Positions 9,730-20,991 of a stretch of DNA of 64,000 nt are shown piece by piece; position 1 is the first letter of the stretch, and the number at the start of each line of letters is the position of its first letter. Source of the stretch: Bufo bufo (lineage: Eukaryota; Chordata; Amphibia; Anura; Bufonidae). Made by a program: the position numbers and the translations under genes. The notes beneath the pieces are model-generated. The model was not told the origin of the DNA, made no database searches, and worked only from the letters and a program-made list of their open reading frames with translations. Location of the stretch: contig NC_053390.1 of the NCBI RefSeq assembly GCF_905171765.1, positions 507,194,301-507,258,300 of the forward strand. The letters run 5' to 3'.

Positions 9730-10352
9730 AGTCCAACACCTCCTCTGCATTTTTCACCTCGGACCCGTGGGTTCTTTCCACAGTTCGGGGGTTCCACATA
9801 GAGCTGGTAGACGACCCTCCTTTCCTTCCCCCACCGCACATCCAGGTCCGCTTCAATCAGGCGCAAGCTTTGGTGTTCCAGGAGCTGTCGGACCTCTACC
9901 AGAAAGGGACGGTGGAACGGGCCCCGGACGGATATTCGGGAGTTGTCAGCAGCATTTTCCTAGTGAAAATGAAAGAAGGGCATATGCGCCCGGTAATCAA
10001 TCTCCGGGCTTTGAATGCGTTCGTCAGGTACCGCCACTTGGAGGGGATTCACATCCTCAGAGATCTTCTTCTGCAACAAGATTGGATGGTGAAGCTCAAC
10101 CTCAAAGATGCGTATCTGACGGTTCCGGTGTCAGAGGCTTCCAGAGACCTTCTGCGTTTCCTCTGGAAAGGGGACATCTGGCGTTTTACATGTCTCCCCT
10201 TTGGTCTCTCTTCAGCTCCCTGGTGCTTTTACCAAATGAATGCGTACAGCTATTGCTTGGCTGCACAGTCGAGGAGTACGTCTAATAATCTACCTGGACG
10301 ACATTCTCATCATGGCTCAGGACCGATCGATCCTTCTCAGTCATCTAGATTT
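9730..10352 (+). pseudogene. DIRS reverse transcriptase, N-terminal part
   Basis: Two frames carry the RT: about 9770-10215 includes LVFQELSDLYQKGTVE, VINLRALNAFV, KLNLKDAYLTVPV and LPFGLSSAPW (RT motifs from the fingers to the palm), and after a frameshift near 10215-10245 the catalytic box IIYLDDILIM follows. Reading stops at 10352 where the L1 was inserted, and the same domain resumes at 16623. The intact YLDD box and good motif order identify it; the frameshift and insertion inactivate it. Confidence 0.85.
10338..10352. repeat. Target-site duplication (left) of the L1 insertion
   Basis: CAGTCATCTAGATTT is repeated exactly at 16609-16623. A 15-bp duplication plus an oligo-T (poly-A on the other strand) end is the signature of target-primed reverse transcription. 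Confidence 0.93.
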
Positions 10353-10544
10353 TTTTTTTATTCTTTTTATTGAGCATACAAAATACACAAAGTATACAAA
10401 GTACACACAACGGTATGTACCATACGAGAATCACAATTACAGTTTGTACCATGTCATATTATATATTTGTTTCACCAAATACATATTTCCACATATATTG
10501 CTATTGTTACTTTTATTATATTCAGTACATTACTCTACATGAGC

Positions 10545-13500
10545 TCATAGTTGCCTCGATACACTAGCCAGGGAGCTAGAAAGATCTTGTTGAGTGTACA
10601 TTGACTGCGGTGAGGAGCACCTCCTTTCCCATACCTTAGCAGATTTGAAGGCGCATCCTCTATTTTTGTATACAATATTCTCATATGGAATGATGGTATT
10701 TACTAAATTTTTCCACTGATTCAATGTAGGTCCTCTCTCCCCCATCCACCTAATTGCCACTACTTTTCTTGCCAAAAACATGGTCTCCCTCAAAAATATT
10801 CTATCATAATGATAATTCCTCATCCAGAATGCCAAAAATACATAATTTGGGGTTCATGGGTACTGTGCGTCCCATAATAATGGTCAAGAAGTCAGTGATT
10901 TTTGTCCAAAACCTCTGAATGTGTGAACACATCCATATCAGATGCCAAAAATCAGCGCCTTCCATGGAGCACCTATGACAGCAGGAGTGTGATAGTGCAC
11001 CAATTTTAGCTAAACGCAAGGGAGATAAATATCCCTGGTGTATTATACATAACTGTATAAACTTATTATTAATAGCTGGAGATACCAGTACAGGAGATTC
11101 TAGCAAATCTTCAATATCTTCATCTGTAAGGTCTGGTATCAATGATTGCCATTTCGATATCACCTTTAATGGGGCTAACTTACATTTAGCATTCAGTAGG
11201 TGGGTATACAACCCAGAGATAAATCCTTTGGGGCCCTGAGATCGAATCACCCCAATCATAGGGAATTTAACAATCTGGATTTGGTTTGTACCAAAATGTG
11301 TCTGTAGAGCATGACGGATCTGTAGGAATTTATGAAATGAACTCCTGGGCAAGTCATATCTATTACCCATTGAGTCATATCTACAGAAATTGTTGTCTTC
11401 ATACACATTTCCTAACAGGTGCACATTATGCTGTTTCCAGAATTGAGTTCCGGGTAATGATAGCAAAGATGGGAACATGGGGTTATCCCATAAAGGGGTA
11501 TCTGGATTGTGATCCGAATAATTATGCAAAGTTTTACATGCTTTCCACACTTGAATACCCAATCTATGTATTGGTAGTAGTCGTCTAGGGAATAGGTTTG
11601 GTTGTTCTAAAACAGGCCACAATGTTTTAATGTCCAGAAATTCAGCTAAAAGGCATTCAGATCTGGGTACCTGAATATCAGTGGTCAACCATGCCTTCAA
11701 GTATCGCAGTTGTCCCGCTAAATAGTAAATATACAGGTCCGGCAAGGACATGCCCCCACTCCCCCTCTGACGGCATAAGGTATCTACCGATAGTTTATGT
11801 CTATTAGGCCCCCACAGAAAAGGCACTAGCATAGACTTGTACTGTTGGAAAACCTTCTTTGGAATAATAAAGGGTGCATGCTCCAAAATATACAAAAAAT
11901 TGGGTAAGACAACCAATTTGATCAAATTGATGCGACCTGCCACCGACAATGGTAGGCCTCCCCAGACCTTAAATTTATCCTTGCAATAGTCCAGAAGAGG
12001 TCTAACATTGGAAGCATGAAAGGAGTCTGCATCTTTTGTGATAGTAATACCCAAATATTTAAAGCTAGATACTATAGGTAAGTCCCCATTGAGAAGCTGT
12101 ACAGGGTCCATAGCATATAGAGGAAAAAGTATTGATTTAGACCAATTAATTAGGAGCCCCGAGAATCGGCTAAATCCTTCAATTAGTGATACAGCTCTAG
12201 GAAGAGTAGGTTCCACCTCTGACATAAAAAGCACCATGTTGTCTGCGTATAAACCTGTTCTGTCTTCCCTCTGTCCTAGACTCACACCCCTGAAAACTCC
12301 ATCACCTCTAATGCGTATAGCTAGAGGCTCTATAGCCAAAGCAAAGAGCAGGGGGGAAAGTGGGCAGCCCTGCCGCATACCTCTACCCAACTGAAAGCTA
12401 CTTGAGCATATCCCATTCACCAAAATATTAGACTTTGGTTCCTTATATAATATGGAAATCCATTTGATGAAATTAGGCCCAATTCCAAACTGTTCCAATG
12501 TGGTGAGTAAGTATGGACACTCTATTGAGTCGAAAGCTTTGGCCGCATCTAATGAAGCCAATGCCCATCTCTGTGTTTTAGCTAGGCCTATTTGCGTAAT
12601 CACCTGTACTCTTCTGATATTATCGGATGTGGATCTCCCAGGTAGAAAACCCGACTGATCTGGATGAATCAACGGGCTAACCACCCTGCTCAATCTAGAT
12701 GCTAGAATTTTTGTCAAAATTTTGTAATCCAGATTCAGTAAGGATATCGGCCTGTAAGAGCCACACTCTTGGCTTCAACAAAATAACAATAGTTGCATCA
12801 TATAGGGATGGTGGTAAACTTCCCTGTATAAACGACTCATTGTACATTTGCAAAAGAGGCTGAGTCATAGAGGTAGCATATTTGGAGTAGATTTCCACCG
12901 ATAGCCCGTCCGGGCCAGGGGATTTCCCTTTAGCAAGCGCGGATATGGCATCTGAAATCTCTTGAATTGTTATCTGGGCTTCCAAGATACTCCTTGACTC
13001 CTGTGATAGTTTAGGAATCTCTATGTCTGATAAATAACTCCTTATCTCATCTGTTGTATATTCTGCCCTCCCAGTATATAACATCTGGTAATACTCCCTG
13101 AATCTACTGACAATTGCATCAGGTTCAGTTAGTAAAGCGCCATTTACATCTCTGATTCTAAGTATTGCTGGAGAGGCTTGATTTTGTTGGATTATATGAG
13201 CTAATAGTTTACTGGACTGGTTCCCCAATTCAAAGTAAAATTGTCTGGTGAAAAATAACTTGCGCTGGGCCTTCTCTTTTAGAAGATTCAGATACTGACT
13301 ACCCTTCATAAGTCAATTTTGCTTGTTTGGTTCAGTGGGATCGTTGATGTATAATCTTTCCAGTACAGAACATTCAGAAGCTACTTCTTCCTCTAGCCTA
13401 GCCGAAGCCTTTTTCACAAATGAGATGGAGGATTTTAGGCAGCCCCTCAAGTAAGCCTTCAGTGTGTCCCATTTCAGCAAAGGATCCACAGTGGCATCAT

Positions 13501-14369
13501 GAATTTCTACAAATACCGGCAATTGATCTGGAATACGGTCATTGGATGAAAAAAGAGTTAGCCAGAAGGGATGTATCCTCATCGAGTGACCAGATTTCCT
13601 AATCCCTGGTATAAATGTTAGAAGTATCGGTGAATGGTCAGATATCCCTCTTACTCCATATTCAATCTTATAGTCTGTAGAGCATACATCTGAGTTCCCC
13701 ATAACGTAATCTATTCTAGATAGACTATAGACTATTGTGACTGGTAGAATGACAAGAGTAAACTTTATCGTCAGGATGTTTTAGTCGCCACATGTCTATC
13801 CATCCAAGTCATTAATTTAGCTAGAGAGGATCCAGGTACTTCAGCACCTTCCGCGGTCCCCCTTGGGTAAAACCTATCCATGGCGTTAGACATAGTCATA
13901 TTATAATCTCCCATACACAGCACCCTAGCTGAAGGGTATGAAACAGCAAAACTAATAGCCTGGTGAATAATTTGTAGGGAGAACGGGGGGGGGAGGGTGG
14001 TATATACACGCCCAGCAAGACATAAAGGATGCCTTGGATGTATGCTGCTACAAATATGTATCTACCAGCAGGATCGATCTGCATTTTTTTAAGCTCCCAC
14101 CTCAGGGATTTATGTATCATTAAAGATACTCCTCGGGACATATTTGTATAGCAGGAGTGCTGTGCCCATTGCTGCCACGGTTTCCTCAGCCGCTTGACCG
14201 TATCTGTAATTAAGTGTGTTTCCTGCAAACACAAGATGTGTGGATTGAACTTCCTTATCTCAGAAAATACCATGACCCTTTTCTTAACACTCCCTAAACC
14301 CCGGATATTCCACGACATTATTCGCATGTCCGCCATTTTAGTATATGAAACGCAATGAATCAGATCCAC
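10545..14369 (-). pseudogene. L1 ORF2 (endonuclease and reverse transcriptase), broken
   Basis: Read from 14369 downward: APE-type endonuclease (RIMSWNIRGLG, LQETHL, GVYIPP), then a piece ending at 13313 with SDHSPI, then 13309-12695 with the RT entry region (GKSPGPDGLS), then a 637-codon frame 12717-10804 with DAAKAFDSI, MRQGCPLSPLLF and LYADN, then a final frame 10835-10545. The catalytic box reads YADN instead of YADD, a loss of one of the two essential aspartates. At least four breaks separate the pieces (near 13890, 13310, 12720 and 10810). Codes for the enzyme of target-primed integration in intact copies; this one is dead. Confidence 0.9.
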
Positions 14370-14566
14370 AGCAGATACCTACACCTCCCATCTCCCCAAT
14401 CTAACACCCTAGCAATTTCATGTCTGGATGAGCTCAATAGTGTAACACTGACATAGTACAAATCATTGAACACATAGAAATATAACATAGAACAGTATAG
14501 AGAAGCAGGACTTGGACTGACTTATCCAAGCAGACGATCCTCAATCCTGCAAGTGACTAAACAATG

Positions 14567-15029
14567 TTAAAGAGGACCTTTCACCTTGAAAAACATTGTG
14601 AACTAAGTATGCTGCCATGGAGAGCGGCGCCCGGGGATCTCACTGCACTTACTATTATCCCTGGGCGCCGCTCCGTTCTCTAAGTTATAGTAGGCGGTGT
14701 CTGCCCTTGTCCTGTGGGCGTCACCTTCTCCTAGTCTGTAGCGCTGGCCAATCGCAGCGCAGAGCTCACAGCCTGGGAGAAAAAAAACTCCCAGGCTGTG
14801 AGTTGTGCGCTGCGATTGGCCAGCGCTGCAGCCTAGGAGGGGGAGACGCCCACAGGACAAGGGCAGACACCGCCTACTATAACTTAGTGAGGAAAGATAC
14901 CGGAGGGGAGAACGGGAGAACGGAGCGGCGGCCAGGGGTAATAGTAAGTGCAGTGAGATCCCCGGGCGCCGCTCTCCATGGCAGCATACTTAGTTCACAA
15001 TTTTTTTCAAGGTGAAAGATCTTCTTTAA
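14567..15029. mobile_element. TTAA-flanked palindromic MITE (piggyBac-like) inside the L1
   Basis: 463 bp from TTAAAGAGGACCTTTCACCTT to its near reverse complement ending TTTAA. Almost the whole element folds back: the arms share GGCGCC, AAGGGCAGACACCGCCTACTATAACTTAG-like and GCGCTGGCCAATCGCAGCGC segments, with an A-run at the centre (14780). TTAA ends suggest piggyBac-type mobilisation. No coding capacity. Confidence 0.75.
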
Positions 15030-15554
15030 GGCCCCCGTGGCAACAATTAGACGGGGTGTACTAATGGTAGACTTTTACCAATCGCACTGATGTTGTCAGC
15101 TGTAACATATAAAAAGAAACGCATACCCTAACTTTCACACATTCTTATATACGATGGTGCCACCGTTACATATGCTGAGGCCCTGACGAGGCATCTCCCC
15201 TCCCGCTTTGTCAAAACATACATCAATAAATATATGTTAGCTATTATTCTTTTTGTTGTAAGACATATAATGTTATATTATTATGCGATTATCTCTAGAG
15301 GAAAAATGTCTCGCCAACCGCCCCTCAAGGCCAAACACGAGTGAGATCATAGGACCTTGCAGCAACATATAAACGTGTGGTAATATAGGGCAGAACATAA
15401 ATGATGAAATCGAATTTCGGTCTACCACATTAATGCCTGCAACACCAAAGCATAGTTGAAACCAAATTGCAGTCCCAATGGTAAGACTATATAACTGAAA
15501 AGCGTTTACCCCTCATAGCATGTTAGCATACCACAAGTGTCCCTAGAATTAGAG

Positions 15555-16458
15555 TCATCTGTGATCTCTGACGGGACGGGGTCTGCTCTCCAACCAAGTG
15601 ACAGCTTCTGCCGGCGAGTTGTAAAATCTGCTCCTCTCTCCATCTGTAATCCGCAGTCGGGCTGGGAACGCCATAGAATATGGTATGTCCAGATCTCGAA
15701 GACGTTTTTTCACCGCCACAAACGTAGCTCTGCGTTTTTGTAGCTCCGCAGAGAAATCCGGAAAGAGCATAACTGTGGCATTTTCAAAGCATAGATTCTG
15801 TTTGCGCCTTGCCAGTTGAAGGATGTGATCTCTATCGTTGGAATTCAGCAGTCGCGCTAACAGCGGGCGCGGAAGAGCTCCTGGTTTTGGCGGGAACTCT
15901 GTGAGCTCTCTCTACGATGAATGCACTGGAAAAGCTTGCATCAGGAAAGGTAGACTTTAGCCATGTAGTAACAAATGTGCCAGGATCATTACCCTCCGCT
16001 CTTTCTGGTAGCCCAACTATGCGCAGATTATTGCGTCGCGTGCGATTTTCGTAGTCATCGCACTTCTGTTGCCAGAATTCCACTTTCTTTTCCAATTCGG
16101 ATATTTGCGCAGGTATCGGGTTCACCCTATCTTCCACATCAGAGAGTCTCTGTTCAGATTCTTTAATGCGCTCACGCATGTTCTGCATGTCAGCTCTTAA
16201 AAGGCCTATATCCACCTTCACCTCTTCCATCTTTCCGGATAGAGAAGACCGGCAGGTTGTGATGGCCAGTAATAGCTGCTCCGTCACCTGTTTAAGTGAT
16301 GGTTCACCCCCTTGAGTCGCCTCCTCTGCTTCCACTAGTGACTCACCAGAGGCCGATGATGCACGCGACTGCGCTCCCGCTCCGCTGCCATCTTGGCTAT
16401 CCATGCGGGCAAACTCTTTAAGTTTCTCTGCAGTGGTAAGAGCCCTGTTTCGGGACAT
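15555..16458 (-). pseudogene. L1 ORF1 (coiled-coil RNA-binding chaperone), frameshifted
   Basis: The N-terminal frame starts at 16458 (MSRNRALTTAEKLKEFARMD) and has a long heptad-rich coiled coil (ISELEKKVEFWQQKCDDYENR) followed by the RRM motif NLRIVGLPE. After a frameshift between about 15890 and 15770 the C-terminal domain continues to 15555 (LFPDFSAELQKRRATFVAVK). This order (coiled coil, RRM, CTD) is that of the L1 ORF1 protein, which trimerises and coats the L1 RNA. Unable to give a full protein because of the shift. Confidence 0.85.
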
Positions 16459-16608
16459 TTTTGGTGCACGGGATCTGCCCGGTCCCTTACCCGTCGGTGT
16501 GGGAATGTTGGCGTTTGTTTAAGTTCAGGATAAACCGAAAGTTAGGGTATGAGGATCCGGAGCTTCTGCTAACCGCGTCCGCTCATGTCAGCTTCTGGCC
16601 ACACCCCC

Positions 16609-16623
16609 CAGTCATCTAGATTT
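16609..16623. repeat. Target-site duplication (right) of the L1 insertion
   Basis: Second copy of CAGTCATCTAGATTT; see 10338-10352. The DIRS RT frame resumes here. Confidence 0.93.
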
Positions 16624-17650
16624 GATGGTGAATCTCCTGTCCCGTTTAGGTTTTCTTCTCAGCAGAGAGAAGTCTGTGCTGATACCATCTCGCTGCATGG
16701 ACTTTCTGGGCTTCACGGTGGATTCGACCACGTCTACGCTACGCCTCCCTCGGGAGAAGATCCATTCCATCCGCAAAGAGTTGCGCCGCGCCTTGGCGTC
16801 TCCTCAGATCTCGCTGCGCCATCTGGCCCAGATTATCAGCCTCCTGGCCTCCTCTATTCAGGTGGTCTTCCCAGCCCCGCTACATTACCGAGCCTTGCAA
16901 CACTTGAAGATCGCCCCCACGCGGGGGCTTCATATGCAGATCTAATCTCGCTGGACTCGGATACCAGAGACTAGTTGTTATGGTGGATCCACAATCTCTC
17001 GGCCTGGAACGGCAAGGCGATTTTTGGGCCCCAACCGGACTTCATGGTGGAGGCGGACGCCAGTCTTCGTGGCTGGGCGCTCACTGCGAAGGTGTGACCA
17101 CCGGAGGATGCTGGTCAAAGGACGAGTCCCACCTCCACATCAATGCTCTGGAGCTTCTGGAGGGATCCTTCGCGATCCGCAGTTTTGCGAATGGGGTGGC
17201 CAAGGCGTGCATCAGACTGCATATGGACAACGTCTCGGCGGTGAGGTACGTCAACGCCATGGGTGGCACTCATTCGGCTATGTTGTCTCGGCTAGCGAAG
17301 GACTTTTGGTCGTTTTGTCTGGCCAGGTACATTGTAGTTCGGGCAGAATACCTTCCGGGGCTACACAACACTTAGCGGACTGGAGCTCTCGATATCTCAA
17401 GGATGGCAGCGATTGGAAGTTGCACAAACAGGTGTTCGCTGCTTTATCATCTCACTGGGGTCCCTTTTTTATCGACCTCTTCACTTCCCGTTTGAACGCT
17501 CAGCTTTCCCAGACGTGATGGAGGTGGACGCCTTCCTACAAGACTGGTCGGGGTCACTGATGTACGCCTTTCCGCCGTTCTCCATGATTCCGCGGGTCCT
17601 GAGTCAAGTTCGCCAGCAATTGTCTGAGCTCGTTTTGGTGGTCCCCAATC
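16622..17650 (+). pseudogene. DIRS RT C-terminus, RNase H and methyltransferase-like region
   Basis: The RT thumb/connection resumes as MVNLLSRLGFLLSREKS and CMDFLGF in the frame 16622-16945. RNase H follows in the frame 16980-17375 (HINALELLEGSFAIRSF, LHMDNVSAVRYVN, AEYLPGLHNT then a stop at 17373). A methyltransferase-like segment with DLFTSRLNAQL and AFPPFSMIPRVL lies at about 17430-17650 in two frames. The domain order fits DIRS elements, where a DNA-methyltransferase-like domain follows RNase H. Several frame changes and one stop show decay. Confidence 0.8.
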
Positions 17651-17663
17651 TTGGTTTCCCCAA

Positions 17664-18734
17664 TTGTTAGAACTGACAATCGACACACCCTTCCTCCTAC
17701 CTTGCTTTCTGGATCTCTTACGAGGACCGTCGGGGCTTCAGCATCCTCTCATACTGGACGGCTCTCTTCGGCGCCTGGCATGCAGGATTTCAGGAACTCC
17801 TGGGGAATACGGGGAATTTCGGAAGCGACTCGGCGTCTTTTGGAGGACGCATGGGCTCCCGGCACAAGAAGATCTTATAGAGCGGCCTGGAGATCTTGGA
17901 CTAACTGGTGCCTGGCTCGGGACTTGGATCCCTTTTTCGGCTCCTGTAGCGGAAATTTTGCAGTTCCTTACTTTCTTGTTCGAAGAGGGCAAGGCTTACC
18001 GCACAATTAATTTGTTCAGCTCGGCTATCTCCTCCGCTCACCAAGGATACGACAGGCGTCCGGCAGGCCGGCACCCCTTGGTGTGTCGTCCACTCCGTGG
18101 TTCACGCCTGGCTAGGCCCCCGAAGCCTTGGTTCTCCATGACTTGGGATGTGTCTTGTGTCTTGTCTCTTTTTTCTACCTGCCCGTCCAACCCAGATCTC
18201 TCCTTGCACCAGTTGTCGGCCAAGCAAGTTACACTTCTGTGTCTCATCTCTTGTAAGAGAGTGTCCGATGTCCGGGCTCTGAACTACGATGCCCATTCAT
18301 TCACCCCAGAAGGCGTTACTTTCAACATTACGCGCCGCACCAAGACGCACATTCAAGTGGTTCATTATCCCGCTTTTCCTTCTACCCCAGAGCTCTGTCC
18401 GGTACTCTGCCTCAGGGAATATGAGGCTCGTACGTTTGCATATCGCTCTCCCGCGTCTCCCCAGCTTTTTCTCTCGTTCCATTGGCCCTTCTCCCCTGTC
18501 ACCAGCACTACGTTGGCTCGATGGGTTAAGTGGGTCATGTCCTTAGCGGGAGTGGACACGTCAGTCTTCACGGCTCATTCCACCAGAGGAGCGGCAGCCA
18601 CTTCTATGGCGGTAGCAGGTGCTAAACTGGAAGACGTCATGAGATTGGCAGTTTGGTTCAGAGTTTCCACCTTCAAGGAATTCTACTTTCGACCGCCACT
18701 TCATGCTTTCTCGTCGGTTACGGGTTGGCTTTGA
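17664..18734 (+). CDS. DIRS tyrosine recombinase (integrase)
   Basis: A frame open to 18734; the recombinase-like part starts near 17820 (a parallel frame carries the N-terminal APGTRRSYRAAWRSWTNW) and is clear from 17900 on (LQFLTFLFEEGKAYRTINLFSSAISS). Catalytic-type residues are visible: the Arg of SCKRVSDVRAL, the HSTRG box (His and Arg) near the end, and a candidate nucleophile Tyr in FKEFYFRP. DIRS elements use this enzyme instead of a DDE integrase and make no target duplication. The C-terminal 270 codons look intact, but the N-terminal core-binding region appears split by a frameshift near 17900. Confidence 0.8.
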   Translation: MLELTIDTPFLLPCFLDLLRGPSGLQHPLILDGSLRRLACRISGTPGEYGEFRKRLGVFWRTHGLPAQEDLIERPGDLGLTGAWLGTWIPFSAPVAEILQFLTFLFEEGKAYRTINLFSSAISSAHQGYDRRPAGRHPLVCRPLRGSRLARPPKPWFSMTWDVSCVLSLFSTCPSNPDLSLHQLSAKQVTLLCLISCKRVSDVRALNYDAHSFTPEGVTFNITRRTKTHIQVVHYPAFPSTPELCPVLCLREYEARTFAYRSPASPQLFLSFHWPFSPVTSTTLARWVKWVMSLAGVDTSVFTAHSTRGAAATSMAVAGAKLEDVMRLAVWFRVSTFKEFYFRPPLHAFSSVTGWL

Positions 18735-18740
18735 ACTCGC

Positions 18741-19143
18741 AATAGGAGCCTCCGTGTCTTGAAATAAAATTGCATGATTTTCCTATTTTATTACGTAAAA
18801 TCTTCGAGATCATTAGGAGCTTCATAGTGTGGCTCCAGTGCTGAGTTTGCCAGGCCGTGGTGGTGTTGCCAGTTCCGGAGAGTTCAGTGGTTCGTGCTGC
18901 ATTGGTTGAAAAGGAATGTTCCGGATTGTTCCTGTTATTGAGTTGGTGTCACCTCGCTAAGAAAGAGGAAGGACTTATGAATGTGGGGTCTATTATAATG
19001 GCATATATGAGGAGGGGCTTGTTGCCATGGTTATTCCTTTATGTCATGTTTTTTCTTTGCTGCTATTGGTGGACAGTAAAGAAAGGGTTAAGCGATACTC
19101 GCCTCCGTGTCTTTCATAAAATAGGAAAATCATGCAATTATAC
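18741..19143. repeat. DIRS 3' terminal region with inverted repeats
   Basis: AAAATTGCATGATTTTCCTATTTTATT-type sequence at 18768-18793 returns as its reverse complement at 19116-19143, while GCCTCCGTGTCTT occurs directly at both places (18749 and 19104). Inverted and split direct repeats at the ends are the hallmark of DIRS. No gene. Confidence 0.7.
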
Positions 19144-20225
19144 TGCGTTATGTGAGATGATATCAAAATGTAGCGAAAATCCTGCTAAAGAGTAAACTTA
19201 TCTTTATTATAGCTGGCACCCGATTATGATAATGGACGGCCTGAAAATTCCCTTTGCGCAAGCGCCAGGGAGCTACATAGCACCTTATCCAAATTGACTA
19301 CAGGGGAAGTGTTCGGCGCCTGCGCTTTGCATGCGTTCCACCTCAGACACCATATACACAACTTCCGATGGACGCACTTCCGGACGCATACCAGTGACGT
19401 CGGTGCGTTCCACGGTGGATACTAGCACATGCGCCGGGTGACAACTTCCGGCTCAGCCTCACTGACATGTAACGTACGCCATGGGAAAGTGTAAGTAACA
19501 CATGTGTACAAACTTTATCTGATTTTAATGGGTATATTAGGGAGTAGATTCCAGACATCGTTCTGGACTGCACATACCCAGCCGGAGCATCAGTTATAGC
19601 TATTTAGCTAACGGCCATTAGGCTGTATCTTCATCATCTTTATCCCCTGATGAATCTGTCAGTATATTTGGCAGAGGAAACGCGTCGGGACGAGATGGAA
19701 TATCTGGAAATATAGGCACTGGGAGGTACCAATATAGGGTGAGATTTTCCAGGGTCAACCATCGATAAGTGGGGTCGCTCCCTAGGGGGTGATTCTTCCA
19801 AATCTAGGCGGGAGACCTCTCCTCTTTTAGGCAGGGCCTGATAGACCAATAGGGACATATCTCCCAATACCCTATTTTATTATTTTTAAGAGAAATGTGG
19901 AAATATTGATAAACCTTTGGACCCTAACCACAGCGGACGAATCAACAACCAAGCTCCACGGATCCAAAAGGAATTATCATCAAATACGCCCTCCTGCCTA
20001 AGATCCAGAGCCACCACATCAGCCTAAATAAAATATACGGTGGTCATAAAAATACAGTGTCAAAAGAAACATTATTATATGTTGAATGTGGTGCCCTGTG
20101 CCTATAAACATATGTTTATTTGCCAGATAACCAATTGCAGTTATCTACAATATTGATCTATTTGTGGGACATATTTTAGCTAATACCCAATATAAAAGTT
20201 AAGTTTTAAGTAGGTAAATTTTTCA
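19144..20225. other. Unassigned spacer between two DIRS elements
   Basis: No coding frame of note. GC-rich segments near 19310-19480 and a GAGGAAACGCGTCGGGA motif at about 19674 resemble common frog interspersed repeats, but no ends or duplications could be placed. Confidence 0.4.
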
Positions 20226-20241
20226 GTGATAAACAGGGGAG

Positions 20242-20991
20242 ATGGACTTGAACACGAGGAAAGCATCCTCCAATTTCAAGGAGTTAAAGGCAGTAGAGAT
20301 GGCACTGAAGTTGGCTATACCAGAGCTAAAACACAGGAAAATTGTCTTCTATTCCGACAATTCTACAACAGTGGCCTAAATAAACCGTCAAGGGGGAACG
20401 AGAGTCCCTTCCCTTTTATTTCTATGCCAGAAGATCTTTTATATAGCGGAGGAGAGAAGGATTTTTCTGTCAGCAGTGCATCTGAAGGGGAAGGAGAATG
20501 TTATAGCAGACTTCCTAAGTTGAGTCTCCTTAAAACAAGGAAAATGGTGTTTAAACAAAGAATTTTTATTGCAAATAGTCCAGAGGTACGGTCTTCCCAC
20601 AGTGGACCTTCTTCTCTCAAGAGCCAACAGAAAACTAGAGAGGTGCTTCTCCCTCAACCATTTAGACGGCCCATTAGCAATAGACGGGTTAGCACAGGAC
20701 TGGAGCCAGGAGTTAGGGTATGCCTTTCCTCCATTTTGCCTTATTGCCCAGGTATTGAAGAAATTAGAAAGAGAGGGGGCCTCGGTTATCCTGATAGCTC
20801 CAATGTGGCCAAAGAGGTCCTGGTACTCCAGTCTGCTAAAGTTGGCAGTAGAGCCTTCGTGGCCCCTTCCGTTGAAAGAGGATCTTCTGTACCAGGGTCC
20901 GCTAGTCCATCCTAGCCCAGAAAGTCTCCCTCTCTCGGTGTGGATTTTGAAAGGGAAGTTTGGTCTAGAAGGGGATTATCCGCCAAAGTAG
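20242..20991 (+). pseudogene. DIRS RNase H and methyltransferase-like remnants
   Basis: RNase H reads KELKAVEMALKLAIPELK and IVFYSDNSTTVA, then a stop (TAA at about 20377), and HLKGKENVIADFLS in the next frame, ending its domain. The following frame 20569-20991 has PTVDLLLSRANRKLERCF, LAQDWSQELGYAFPPF and SVILIAPMWPKRSW, the methyltransferase-like region. Frame changes and stops rule out function. Confidence 0.75.

Larger units (their letters stand above)
10353..16608 (-). mobile_element. Nearly full-length L1/Tx1-type LINE inserted in the DIRS
   Basis: About 6.26 kb antisense to the DIRS. The 3' end is the T-run at 10353-10359, the 5' end is at 16608, and 15-bp target duplications flank it. 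ORF1 lies at 15555-16458 and ORF2 at 10545-14369. A TTAA-flanked MITE of 463 bp sits between the two. Several frameshifts inactivate it, but the length shows an essentially complete copy. Confidence 0.92.
7740..19143 (+). mobile_element. DIRS-type tyrosine-recombinase retrotransposon, split by an L1
   Basis: Parts 7740-10352 and 16609-19143 form one DIRS element: gag, then RT, RNase H, a methyltransferase-like domain and a tyrosine recombinase, in the order typical of the class. The L1 at 10353-16608 interrupts the RT just after the YLDD box. The 3' end shows inverted repeats (18768-18793 and 19116-19143) as DIRS elements do. The left terminal repeat was not found, so the 5' end is truncated or decayed near the TA repeat. 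Frameshifts and stops show it is dead. Confidence 0.88.

Noticed and set aside
14617..15015. 132-residue frame and its opposite in the MITE inside the L1
   Set aside because: Both strands give similar proteins because the MITE is fold-back.
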